This document shows, one piece after another, positions 1-5,677 of a DNA stretch of 5,679 bases. Source of the DNA: Akkermansiaceae bacterium (GTDB taxonomy: Bacteria; Verrucomicrobiota; Verrucomicrobiia; Verrucomicrobiales; Akkermansiaceae). Position 1 is the stretch's first letter. Each line of letters opens with the position of its first letter. The stretch is taken from positions 1 to 5,679 of the forward strand of contig CAIVXP010000243.1 in NCBI GenBank assembly GCA_903909905.1, read 5' to 3'. The notes below the pieces were generated by a model that saw nothing but the letters and a program-made list of their open reading frames with translations, made no database searches and was not told where the DNA came from. The position numbers and the translations under genes were made by a program.

Positions 1-1
1 A

Positions 2-550
2 ACGATGGCAGCCTACATCGATCTCAATCCCGTTCGTGCCGGAATGGTATCCGATCCGGCCGAATACCGTTGGAGCAGCTATGGCGAAGCAGTGGGAGGC
101 GGGCCGAAAGGCAACGGCAAAAAGGCGCGCGAGGGCTTGGTGCGAGCCTGCATGAGTCATCAGGGCGCAGGTTTTGAGGCGGAAAAATGGAAAGAAATTT
201 CGCGCGTCTATCGGCGTGCGATGGGGCTTGCGTTGGGTCGCAAGAATGGAAAGGCGGCCGTGGAAAAAGGTGTGATTCGGCTGCAGATGAACACCGCGGA
301 AGCTTTGGAAGCGAAGGAAAACGGCACCGTGTTGCCCGATCTTGGCATGGCAACGATGCTGCGTTGTCGCGTGCGATATTTCACCGATGGCGCGGTGATT
401 GGCAGCAAGGCATTTGTCAACGAAGCCTTCACCGGCGCGAGGGAGCGCTTCAGTCCGCGGCGCAAAGACGGCGCACGCAAGCTACGAGGCCATGCTAGCC
501 CCGCATCCAGCGTTCTATGGAGTGCGCGGGATTTGCGATTGCGTGTTTGA
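2..550 (+). CDS. REP-associated tyrosine (Y1/HUH-type) transposase-like protein, C-terminal part, 5' end outside the window
   Basis: The frame is already open at the left edge, and the ATG at position 5 is most likely an internal Met. The protein begins AAYIDLNPVRAG and continues with DPAEYRWSSY, the signature that ends the Y1_Tnp domain in REP-associated transposases (RAYTs). By family analogy the Tyr before DLNPVRAG (residue 4 counted from that Met) is the likely catalytic tyrosine; the HUH metal-binding motif would lie upstream, off the window. About 110 further residues end in a basic C-terminal block with YFTDGAVIGSKAFVNEAF, RERFSPRRKDGARKLRG and VLWSARDLRLRV. Such extensions are familiar from RAYT-like proteins of Verrucomicrobiota. 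No internal stop or frameshift is seen, so the visible part looks intact. RAYTs are usually single-copy, domesticated relatives of IS200/IS605 transposases that act on palindromic REP sequences. It converges on the sigma factor gene with only 25 bp between them. The family call is confident; activity cannot be judged. Confidence 0.85.
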   Translation, partial: TMAAYIDLNPVRAGMVSDPAEYRWSSYGEAVGGGPKGNGKKAREGLVRACMSHQGAGFEAEKWKEISRVYRRAMGLALGRKNGKAAVEKGVIRLQMNTAEALEAKENGTVLPDLGMATMLRCRVRYFTDGAVIGSKAFVNEAFTGARERFSPRRKDGARKLRGHASPASSVLWSARDLRLRV

Positions 551-586
551 GATGGGATTGTCTTGAAAATTTTTCTCAATCGCAAA
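532..586. repeat. 10-bp perfect inverted repeat spanning the convergent gene ends
   Basis: TTTGCGATTG (532-541) is matched exactly by CAATCGCAAA (577-586), with 35 bp between. The left arm lies in the last codons of the transposase-like gene and the right arm in the last codons of the sigma factor gene. A second, overlapping pairing, TTGAGA (547-552) with TCTCAA (574-579), is also possible. The interior holds an AT-rich run near 566-575. It could be a weak bidirectional terminator for the two converging transcripts, or a REP-like palindrome linked to the RAYT. The long loop and the absence of a clean T-tract make an ordinary intrinsic terminator uncertain. Confidence 0.45.
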
Positions 587-1175
587 AGCGTTCGTTCCAT
601 GTGTCCTGCAAGGCTGATTGCAGTTGCAGGTGGGCGTAATGCAAGCGCGAGCGGATCGTTCCTTCGGAGGTGTTGAGCGTGCGGGCAATTTCGCCGTGCG
701 ACATGCCTTGGAGGTCGAACATCGTCACGACGCGGCGGTGGGCATCGGTGAGTTTTTTGATGGATTCGTTGAGGCGCGCTCGGAGTTCGCGCACGATCGT
801 TTGCCGTTCCGGATCGACGCGATGGCTGGGGTCGACGAGGGCCGGATCGCTACCGTCGTTGGAAACGACTTCCTGAAGGCTGATGCCTGAGCGGCGTTTC
901 CGTTTGCGCAGGAAATTGAGCGTGTGGTTTACGGCGATCTGGTGGATCCAGGTATGAAAGCTTGAGTGGCCGCGAAAGCTGCGGATCGATCGGAACGCGC
1001 GTGCATAGACTTCTTGCAGGATGTCGTGGCTGTCTTCGTGGTGCGAAGTCATGTGATGGACGAGGCCGTATAGGCGTGAGTGGTGTTTTTCGATGAGCGA
1101 GTCGAAGGCGCGGGTGTCTCCGTTTTGGGCGAGTTCGACGAGTTGTTGATCGGGGTCGTTGGTGATGTGGTGCAT
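576..1175 (-). CDS. ECF-type RNA polymerase sigma-70 family factor
   Basis: This 199-residue protein has the two-domain layout of ECF sigma factors, which direct RNA polymerase core to alternative promoters. Sigma region 2 spans about residues 20-93: DSLIEKHHSRLYGLVHHM, then EDSHDILQEVYARAF (core binding) and FRGHSSFHTWIHQIAVNHTLNFLRKRKRR (-10 recognition and melting). A variable linker (about 94-130) is followed by region 4 (about 131-190), with the helix-turn-helix SHGEIARTLNTSEGTIRSRL that reads the -35 element. There is no region 1.1 or 3 and no C-terminal extension. The ATG at 1175 was chosen because homology begins right after it; the frame stays open to 1307, but that 44-residue extension (Pro/Arg/His-rich) looks like antisense of the divergent intergenic DNA. 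No Shine-Dalgarno precedes the start. No anti-sigma gene is visible: the neighbours are the convergent transposase-like gene and the divergent SH3 protein. The regulon is unknown. Confidence 0.9.
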   Translation of the reverse strand: MHHITNDPDQQLVELAQNGDTRAFDSLIEKHHSRLYGLVHHMTSHHEDSHDILQEVYARAFRSIRSFRGHSSFHTWIHQIAVNHTLNFLRKRKRRSGISLQEVVSNDGSDPALVDPSHRVDPERQTIVRELRARLNESIKKLTDAHRRVVTMFDLQGMSHGEIARTLNTSEGTIRSRLHYAHLQLQSALQDTWNERFCD

Positions 1176-1251
1176 GTCAATCGGGGGGAAGATCCGATTG
1201 TGGCAAATGATTGGCACTTCGTGACCTACGCGAGAGCGTGGCGAATTCGGT

Positions 1252-1261
1252 CTTGGCCAAG
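1252..1261. promoter_or_regulatory. 10-bp palindrome in the sigma/SH3 divergent intergenic region (candidate operator)
   Basis: CTTGGCCAAG is a perfect palindrome, centred about 80 bp upstream of the sigma factor start and 40 bp upstream of the SH3 protein start. A partial copy, TGGCCAAG, recurs at about 1297-1304 over the SH3 start codon. It could be an operator shared by the divergent genes, but 10-bp palindromes also occur by chance in GC-rich DNA. Confidence 0.25.
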
Positions 1262-1295
1262 GGGCAGTGTGTGTGATTGGGTCGCGCCACGCGCC

Positions 1296-1637
1296 ATGGC
1301 CAAGCACACCGCAAATTCCGACTATGAGGACAACGACAGCGAGCCGATCCGCCTTGCACCCGGCGATGAGGTGACGGTCGGTGCGGCCGACCGGACATGG
1401 CCCGGCTGGGTTTGGGCGAGTGACGCAGCGGGCAATGACGGCTATATTCCTGAAGAAATTCTCAAGCCGTTGGGCGATGGGCGCTTCTCGGTGATCGAGG
1501 CATTCGACCCTAGGGTTTTGAAAATCCGGCGCGGCGACGTCTTGGAATCACTGCGTCAGATTCATGGTTGGCACTGGTGCCGAAACGAAGGCGGCGAGGA
1601 AGGCTGGGTGGCGGGGTACCTGCTCAGGCCGGCCTAA
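1296..1637 (+). CDS. Small protein with two tandem SH3-like repeats
   Basis: A 113-residue protein without a signal peptide or membrane segment, so probably cytoplasmic. It contains two similar SH3-like units. The first (about residues 20-57) includes LAPGDEVTVG and PGWVWASDAAGNDGYIPEEIL. The second (about 73-113) includes VLKIRRGDVLESL and HGWHWCRNEGGEEGWVAGYLL. Both share the pattern GWxW..., then G-aromatic-hydrophobic and a closing Leu, typical of the variant SH3 fold and of proteins annotated as 'ligand-binding SH3 protein' of about this size. The biochemical role of that family is not established; ligand or protein binding is the usual guess. The ATG at 1296 was chosen because the frame upstream, open back to 1080, runs antisense through the sigma factor gene and shows no SH3-like sequence. 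No Shine-Dalgarno is seen. It is divergent from the sigma factor gene with 120 bp between, which suggests but does not prove a shared control region. Confidence 0.75.
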   Translation: MAKHTANSDYEDNDSEPIRLAPGDEVTVGAADRTWPGWVWASDAAGNDGYIPEEILKPLGDGRFSVIEAFDPRVLKIRRGDVLESLRQIHGWHWCRNEGGEEGWVAGYLLRPA

Positions 1638-1674
1638 AATGGTGGCGGATTTAGCCGATTTCATCGGATTTTCC

Positions 1675-1703
1675 TTGCCAGCGGCTAGGGCTGACCCTAT
1701 CAC
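1675..1703 (+). promoter_or_regulatory. Candidate sigma-70 promoter of rpsB-tsf
   Basis: TTGCCA (1675-1680, five of six matches to the -35 consensus) is followed after exactly 17 bp by TATCAC (1698-1703, four of six matches to the -10 consensus). Transcription would start near 1710 and give a leader of about 105 nt ahead of rpsB. The position suits the operon, as the SH3 gene ends at 1637. This is pattern matching by eye only. Confidence 0.45.
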
Positions 1704-1745
1704 GCGCGTCCCTTTTGCGCCGCAAAGCAACCAAAGAAGACCAGA

Positions 1746-1800
1746 GGGAACATCCCATGCGGCGGGTCTTCGTGAATCGCCCGACCTGATTCAAGGCGGG
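1746..1800 (+). promoter_or_regulatory. Possible structured leader of rpsB, including a potential H-type pseudoknot over the ribosome binding region
   Basis: A small hairpin, GGGA-ACA-TCCC (1746-1756), is followed by two interleaved pairings. CGGGTC (1763-1768) can pair with GACCTG (1783-1788, one G-U pair). TCGCC (1777-1781) can pair with GGCGG (1795-1799, one U-G pair). Each pairing has one arm inside the loop of the other, as in an H-type pseudoknot. The second pairing covers AAGGCGGG (1793-1800), the only Shine-Dalgarno-like stretch before rpsB, which sits 14 nt from the ATG. In gammaproteobacteria S2 represses rpsB-tsf through its leader; an equivalent role here is inference. Confidence 0.35.
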
Positions 1801-1814
1801 AAACCATACATCAA

Positions 1815-2498
1815 ATGATCAACGAACTCATCAACGACATGGTGGACGCCGGCGTCCACTACGGACACCAGACGAAAAAGTGGAACCCACGCATGAAGCC
1901 CTTCCTCATGAAGGACAAGGGCGGGATCTACATCATCAACCTCGAGAAAACCGTTCAGCAGCTCGACAAGGCCGCGGCGTTTCTCTCCGACCTCACGGGC
2001 AAGGGCAAGAAGGTCCTCTTCGTCGGCTGCAAACGCCAGGCGCAAGACGCGATTCGCGAAGCTGCCGAGGCAACCGGACAACATTACGTCAACCACCGCT
2101 GGCTGGGCGGCATGCTCACCAACAGCGCGACCGTGCGCAAGTCGGTGGAGCGCCTCAAGTATCTTGAAAACATCGAGAAGCAGCCTGAATTCAAGGCCAT
2201 GTCGAAGAAGGAACTCGCCGCTCTCGGCCGCGAGCGTGAAAAGCTTCTGCGCAACCTCCGTGGCGTGCGCGACATGGACAAAAAGCCTGATGCCGTGGTG
2301 ATCGTGGACTCCGCTCGCGAGACTATCGCCGTGGCCGAGGCTCGCCGCCTTGGAATCCCGATCGTTGCGCTGGTCGACACCAACGCCGATCCGGCCCTCG
2401 TTCAATATCCGATTCCGGGCAATGACGACGCGATCCGCTCGATCCGCATCATCCTCCAGAATCTCGTCGACGCCATGGTGACCTCCCGCAAGGGTTGA
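1815..2498 (+). CDS. rpsB: 30S ribosomal protein S2
   Basis: S2 binds late to the 30S subunit, between head and body, and is needed for S1 attachment in many bacteria. The 227-residue protein carries both S2 family signatures: GVHYGHQTKKWNPRMKPF at residues 13-30, and the region at 158-191 with PDAVVIVD, ETIAVAEARRLGIPIVALVDTN. Other conserved parts are IINLEKT (40-46), the nucleotide-binding-like segment VLFVGCKRQAQ (67-77), and the HRWLGGMLTN loop (94-103). The coiled-coil hairpin region lies at about 105-150. It ends shortly after the core fold, so it is slightly shorter than the roughly 240 residues of E. coli S2 and lacks a C-terminal tail. The start at 1815 places the DAGVHYGH motif at the expected distance from the N-terminus. 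Codon choice is biased toward AAG, CTC, ATC and GTC, as expected for high expression. tsf follows 45 bp downstream, the conserved rpsB-tsf operon order. Confidence 0.98.
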   Translation: MINELINDMVDAGVHYGHQTKKWNPRMKPFLMKDKGGIYIINLEKTVQQLDKAAAFLSDLTGKGKKVLFVGCKRQAQDAIREAAEATGQHYVNHRWLGGMLTNSATVRKSVERLKYLENIEKQPEFKAMSKKELAALGREREKLLRNLRGVRDMDKKPDAVVIVDSARETIAVAEARRLGIPIVALVDTNADPALVQYPIPGNDDAIRSIRIILQNLVDAMVTSRKG

Positions 2499-2543
2499 TC
2501 CTTTGGTGTTTTGCGAAACAACAACCTCACTCAAATTTCACAC

Positions 2544-3410
2544 ATGATTACTGCTGCAATTGTCAAAGAACTCCGCGACAAGACCAATGCTGGGATGATG
2601 GACTGCAAGAAGGTCCTCACTGAAACCAACGGCGATCTTGAAGCTTCCATCAAGCTGCTCCGCGAGCGCGGCATCGCCAAGGCTGGTGCCAAGGCCGATC
2701 GCGCCGCCAACGAGGGCATCATCACCGCCCGCGTTGCTGCAAATGGCGCTTCGGGCATCTTGCTCGAGGTTAACTGCGAGACCGACTTCGTTTCGAAGAA
2801 TGAAAATTTCCAGGCCTTCGTCAACCAGATCGCCGACGCTCTTCAGTCCGCCAACGCGGCCGATCACGCTGCGGCGCTGGCCGTTTCGATGGGTGATTAC
2901 AGCATCGAGGACACCGTCAAGGCCAAGGTCGTGGAAGTGGGTGAAAACCTCCAGTTTCGCAAGTACGTGCGTTTTGATGCCGCTTCCGGTGGTGTCATTT
3001 CCTTTTACATCCACCCTCCAGGCAAGGTTGGTGTGCTCATCGAAGTCGGCACCACCAAGCCCGAGTCGGCGAAGAGCGATGCCTTCCGCGACATGGTCAA
3101 GGACCTCACCTTGCACATCGCCGCTTGCGCGCCCAAGGGTCTGTCGCGCAACGACATCCCTGAGTCGGTCGTTGAAGCCGAGAAGGAAATCTTCCGTGCG
3201 CGCCTTGCCGACAGCGGCAAGCCAGCAAACATCATCGAGAATATCCTCAAGGGTCAGGTCGGCAAATTCTATGCTGAGAACTGCTTCCTTGAGCAGGCAT
3301 TCGTGAAGGACGACAAGGTCACCGTTACGCAATTCCTCGAAGCCAAGGGCAAGGAGCTCGGCGACACCTTCACGGTGACCCGCTTCGTGCGCTTCGGTCT
3401 CGGCGAATAA
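2544..3410 (+). CDS. tsf: Translation elongation factor Ts
   Basis: EF-Ts is the guanine nucleotide exchange factor that recycles EF-Tu-GDP. The 288-residue protein has the full domain order. The N-terminal UBA-like domain (about 1-55) contains VKELRDKTNAGMMDCKKVL. The core follows with the EF-Tu contact motif CETDFVSKN (TDFV at 80-83), whose Asp-Phe disturbs the Mg2+ site of EF-Tu. The second core subdomain spans about 160-288 and includes the coiled-coil-like helical stretch at about 205-250 and QAFVKDDKVTV. Length is normal for the family. The ATG at 2544 gives the standard N-terminus (MITAAIVKELR); an in-frame ATG-less extension to 2511 has no family support. The start is preceded by a pyrimidine/CA-rich stretch with no Shine-Dalgarno, which is odd for so highly expressed a gene; translation could depend on coupling to rpsB or on an unstructured leader. 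pyrH, often next in other bacteria, is absent; the operon closes with a terminator. Confidence 0.98.
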   Translation: MITAAIVKELRDKTNAGMMDCKKVLTETNGDLEASIKLLRERGIAKAGAKADRAANEGIITARVAANGASGILLEVNCETDFVSKNENFQAFVNQIADALQSANAADHAAALAVSMGDYSIEDTVKAKVVEVGENLQFRKYVRFDAASGGVISFYIHPPGKVGVLIEVGTTKPESAKSDAFRDMVKDLTLHIAACAPKGLSRNDIPESVVEAEKEIFRARLADSGKPANIIENILKGQVGKFYAENCFLEQAFVKDDKVTVTQFLEAKGKELGDTFTVTRFVRFGLGE

Positions 3411-3428
3411 GCTCTGATCATTCAAAAC

Positions 3429-3470
3429 AAACGCCCGACTTCGAAAAGGAGTCGGGCGTTTTTTTGTTTT
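3429..3470 (+). terminator. Strong intrinsic terminator after tsf, probably bidirectional
   Basis: AAACGCCCGACT (3429-3440) pairs perfectly with AGTCGGGCGTTT (3450-3461). The stem is extended inward by a U-G pair and a C-G pair to a five-base GAAAA loop (3443-3447). A run of seven T (3459-3465), then G and four T, follows on the + strand. On the - strand the same stem is followed by TTTGTTTT, so it can also end the convergent SDR transcript, whose stop codon lies 16 bp away at 3486. Confidence 0.93.
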
Positions 3471-3485
3471 TGAAATTGGTGATGA

Positions 3486-4274
3486 TCAAATCGTCATCGC
3501 GTGGAATCCACCGTCGACGATCATTTCGGCTCCGGTGATGAATGAGCCGGCCTTGGATGAGGCGAGTAAGAGTGTGGCGCCGATGAGTTCCTCGGCATTG
3601 CCGAAGCGCGAGGCTGGGGTTTGGCGCAGGATGTCGAGGACGCGGGATTCGTCGAGCACCTTGCGGTTTTGTTCGGCGGGGAAGAATCCTGGTACGAGTG
3701 TGTTGACGCGGATGTCCTTGTCGGCCCATTCGCGTGCAAGGTTGCGGGTCAGGTTGTGGACCGCAGCTTTGGAGGCCGAGTAGGTGAAGACGCGCGAGAG
3801 CGGATTGAGGCCGGAGATTGAGCCGAGATTGATGATCGATGCCGGTTGGGTTTGATCGAGGAAATATCGTCCGAAGACCTGGCAGGCGCGGAAGATGGCG
3901 GTGAGGTTGGTGTCGATGATGCGTTGGTATTCCTCTTCCGGGATGTTGAGAAACGGAGTGGGTGAATTGGTGCCCGCGCCATTGATGAGAATGTCGACCT
4001 TGCCCGAGCGTTCGAGGACGGTGTCGAGCAGGTGGTGGAGTGAGTCGCGCGAAGTCACATCGACAGGGACGAAGTATCCATCGCCGCCGAACGATTCGAT
4101 TTCTGCGAGGCGTTTCTCGGCTTTTTCGGGGATGCGGCCGCCGAGCACGACTTCCGCGCCGGCGCGTGCGAGGCCGACGGCCATGGTGCCGCAGAGTTCT
4201 CCCGTGCCACCGATGATGACAGCGGTTTTGCCAGTAAGCCCGAAGAGATCCTTGAGGTAGGATGCGGTCTGCAT
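3486..4274 (-). CDS. Short-chain dehydrogenase/reductase (SDR) family NAD(P)-dependent oxidoreductase
   Basis: A 262-residue classical SDR, a single Rossmann-fold cytosolic enzyme that oxidises or reduces alcohol/carbonyl groups. Visible landmarks are the nucleotide loop GGTGELCG (22-29), VDV (71-73), NGAG (98-101), Asn123 in DTNLTAIF, Ser152 in NLGSISG, the YSASK motif (Tyr165, Lys169), RVNTLVPG (189-196) and the C-terminal [12 protein letters not shown]. The Asn-Ser-Tyr-Lys tetrad is complete. The loop differs from the usual TGxxxGxG: Ile replaces Thr, Glu and Cys replace two positions. Arg47 after strand beta-2 (VVLGGR) hints at NADP(H) preference, an inference. The overall look resembles sugar-acid SDRs such as mannonate/gluconate-type oxidoreductases, but the substrate is not readable. 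The ATG at 4274 was chosen because family similarity begins there; upstream Mets at 4313 and 4343 add no recognisable sequence. It is divergent from the sugar epimerase gene, which supports a role in carbohydrate catabolism. Confidence 0.9.
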   Translation of the reverse strand: MQTASYLKDLFGLTGKTAVIIGGTGELCGTMAVGLARAGAEVVLGGRIPEKAEKRLAEIESFGGDGYFVPVDVTSRDSLHHLLDTVLERSGKVDILINGAGTNSPTPFLNIPEEEYQRIIDTNLTAIFRACQVFGRYFLDQTQPASIINLGSISGLNPLSRVFTYSASKAAVHNLTRNLAREWADKDIRVNTLVPGFFPAEQNRKVLDESRVLDILRQTPASRFGNAEELIGATLLLASSKAGSFITGAEMIVDGGFHAMTI

Positions 4275-4636
4275 GGTTGCAATTTTTACAGGAATAAAGA
4301 TCCTGCCAAGCATGGAAAATGGGGGGTGCTTTTGGGTTATCATGGGGTGGATCTCATGATCGATCAGGACCTGGGCCGCTAATGATGGAGGTCAATGCCC
4401 GGCCCGGTTTGGCGATTCAGATGGCGAATGCAGTGGGTTCTTTGCGTCTTGTGCCTTTGTAGCGCAGCACAAGTCGCTCCCTAGACTTGGGCGTGCGGAA
4501 AAAATCGCGTTTTCACGAGAACATTTCAGAACCTGAGAATTACCCTCATGACGTGATCGCGTTGGCGTGGCGTGATGATTTGGATTGATGAGTGGTCGGG
4601 GTGTCTGGATTCTCTATTCGCAATCCAACAATCATC
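4275..4636. promoter_or_regulatory. Divergent intergenic region between SDR and epimerase genes, with inverted repeats
   Basis: This 362-bp stretch has no convincing gene. It holds a palindrome TGATCGATCA (4357-4366), the inverted repeat GACCT/AGGTC (4368-4372 and 4389-4393), and the 7-bp inverted repeat CTTGTGC/GCACAAG (4448-4454 and 4467-4473). A 26-codon open frame from ATG 4382 to TAG 4462 ends within the last repeat; it lacks a Shine-Dalgarno and is probably chance. For the SDR, TTGGCA (4309-4304, - strand) and TAAAAA (4288-4283) resemble promoter boxes but with only 15 bp between. No clear promoter for the epimerase was found. The region must carry the promoters of both genes. Confidence 0.55.
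4448..4473. repeat. 7-bp perfect inverted repeat (candidate operator or leader hairpin)
   Basis: CTTGTGC (4448-4454) and GCACAAG (4467-4473) are exact reverse complements separated by 12 bp. The repeat lies about 165 bp upstream of the epimerase start and 175 bp upstream of the SDR start, so a regulator bound there could serve both genes. It could equally form an RNA hairpin. No T-tract follows, so it is not a terminator. Confidence 0.35.
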
Positions 4637-5677
4637 ATGTCACGCCCCGTCACACTCTTCACCGGCCAGTGGGCCGACCTTTCGCTCGAGAAACTTGCCG
4701 CGCTTGCCTACGAGATGGGTTACGACGGACTGGAGCTTGCCTGTTGGGGCGATCATTTTGATGTCGATGCTGCTGCATCGAGCAAGGGGTACGTGCGCGA
4801 GAAGTGGGAGTTGTTAGCGGATTACGGGCTGACCTGTCATGCGATCTCCAATCATCTTGTGGGTCAGGCTGTGTGCGATTTGATTGATGCGAGGCACAAG
4901 GCGATTTTGCCGTCCGATGTGTGGGGTGACGGTGAGCCTGAGGGGGTGCGCAAGCGTGCGGCCAAAAAAATGATCACGACAGCCAAGGCGGCGCGGGCGT
5001 TTTTTGATGCGAGGCCTTTGGGTGATGAGGCGGTCATTCCGGCAGTGGTCAACGGCTTCACCGGTTCGTCGATTTGGCATTCGATTTATGCATTTCCGCC
5101 GACTTCGCAGGAGTACTACGACAAGGGCTATAAGGATTTTACTAAGCGTTGGCTGCCGATCCTTGATGCCTTTGAGAAAGCGAATGTGAATTTCGCGCTT
5201 GAGGTGCATCCGACCGAAATTGCCTTTGATATCGCATCGGCCAAGCGTGCGCTCGAGGCGGTGAGGCATCACAAGCGCTTTGGATTCAACTACGACCCCT
5301 CGCATCTTGGCTACCAAGGGGTGGATTATGTGAAATTCATCCGCGAGTTTTCCGAGCGCATTTATCACGTGCACATCAAGGATGTGTGGTGGGGTCGCGG
5401 TGACGGCTCAGTAGGCGTTTTTGGTGGTCACACCAACTTTGGTGACACGCGCCGCTTCTGGGATTTCCGCTCACCCGGCCGTGGTGACATTGAGTTTGAA
5501 GACATCATCATCGCGCTTAATGACATCGGCTACGGCGGCCCGCTTTCGGTCGAGTGGGAGGACATCCGCATGGATCGCGTGCACGGTGGAGGCGAAGCTG
5601 CATCCTTTGTGCGCAGTTTGGATTTCCCGGTCAGCGGTTTGGCCTTCGATGCGGCTTTCGATAAATCGAAGCGGTGA
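4637..5677 (+). CDS. TIM-barrel sugar phosphate isomerase/epimerase (xylose isomerase-like, AP endonuclease 2 superfamily)
   Basis: A 346-residue, complete, cytosolic TIM-barrel protein of the group annotated as sugar phosphate isomerase/epimerase. Recognisable blocks are [11 protein letters not shown] near the N-terminus, [17 protein letters not shown] (27-43), [14 protein letters not shown] (68-81), [14 protein letters not shown] (95-108), [12 protein letters not shown] (137-148), [14 protein letters not shown] (185-198), [17 protein letters not shown] (215-231), HVHIKDVWW (244-252) and GPLSVEWED (301-309). By analogy with tagatose 3-epimerase-like enzymes, metal ligands are probably Glu189, Asp220, His246 (or His244) and Glu306. 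Between KAARAF and VVNG the protein has about ten extra residues ([10 protein letters not shown]) where relatives I recall run straight through. The ATG at 4637 was chosen since family similarity starts with SRPVTLFTG; an in-frame ATG at 4592 would add 15 unrelated residues. No Shine-Dalgarno is present. The true substrate is unknown; divergence from the SDR gene suggests a shared sugar or polyol pathway. Confidence 0.92.
   Translation: MSRPVTLFTGQWADLSLEKLAALAYEMGYDGLELACWGDHFDVDAAASSKGYVREKWELLADYGLTCHAISNHLVGQAVCDLIDARHKAILPSDVWGDGEPEGVRKRAAKKMITTAKAARAFFDARPLGDEAVIPAVVNGFTGSSIWHSIYAFPPTSQEYYDKGYKDFTKRWLPILDAFEKANVNFALEVHPTEIAFDIASAKRALEAVRHHKRFGFNYDPSHLGYQGVDYVKFIREFSERIYHVHIKDVWWGRGDGSVGVFGGHTNFGDTRRFWDFRSPGRGDIEFEDIIIALNDIGYGGPLSVEWEDIRMDRVHGGGEAASFVRSLDFPVSGLAFDAAFDKSKR

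Noticed and set aside
1080..1295. 72-residue N-terminal extension of the SH3 protein
   Set aside because: It would run antisense through the sigma factor 5' end and contains no SH3-like pattern.
1176..1307. 44-residue N-terminal extension of the sigma factor
   Set aside because: It is low in family-like sequence, rich in Pro, Arg and His, and overlaps the start of the divergent SH3 gene; ECF factors normally begin near the chosen Met.
1791..2534. Long open frame on the - strand opposite rpsB (247 codons)
   Set aside because: It is an antisense shadow of the unmistakable S2 gene, produced by GC-rich codon structure; its protein resembles no family I know.
2538..3425. Long open frame on the - strand opposite tsf (295 codons)
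   Set aside because: Antisense shadow of EF-Ts, which has complete family motifs; no independent start signal or recognisable domain.
4283..4309. SDR promoter TTGGCA-15-TAAAAA on the - strand, implying a leaderless mRNA
   Set aside because: Spacing of 15 bp is poor and AT-rich hexamers are common; kept only as a remark.
4382..4462. 26-codon open frame in the divergent region as a small gene or leader peptide
   Set aside because: No Shine-Dalgarno, no notable residue runs typical of attenuator peptides, and length is within chance expectation.
4592..4636. Upstream ATG for the epimerase
   Set aside because: It would add 15 residues unrelated to the family; similarity begins at the Met at 4637.
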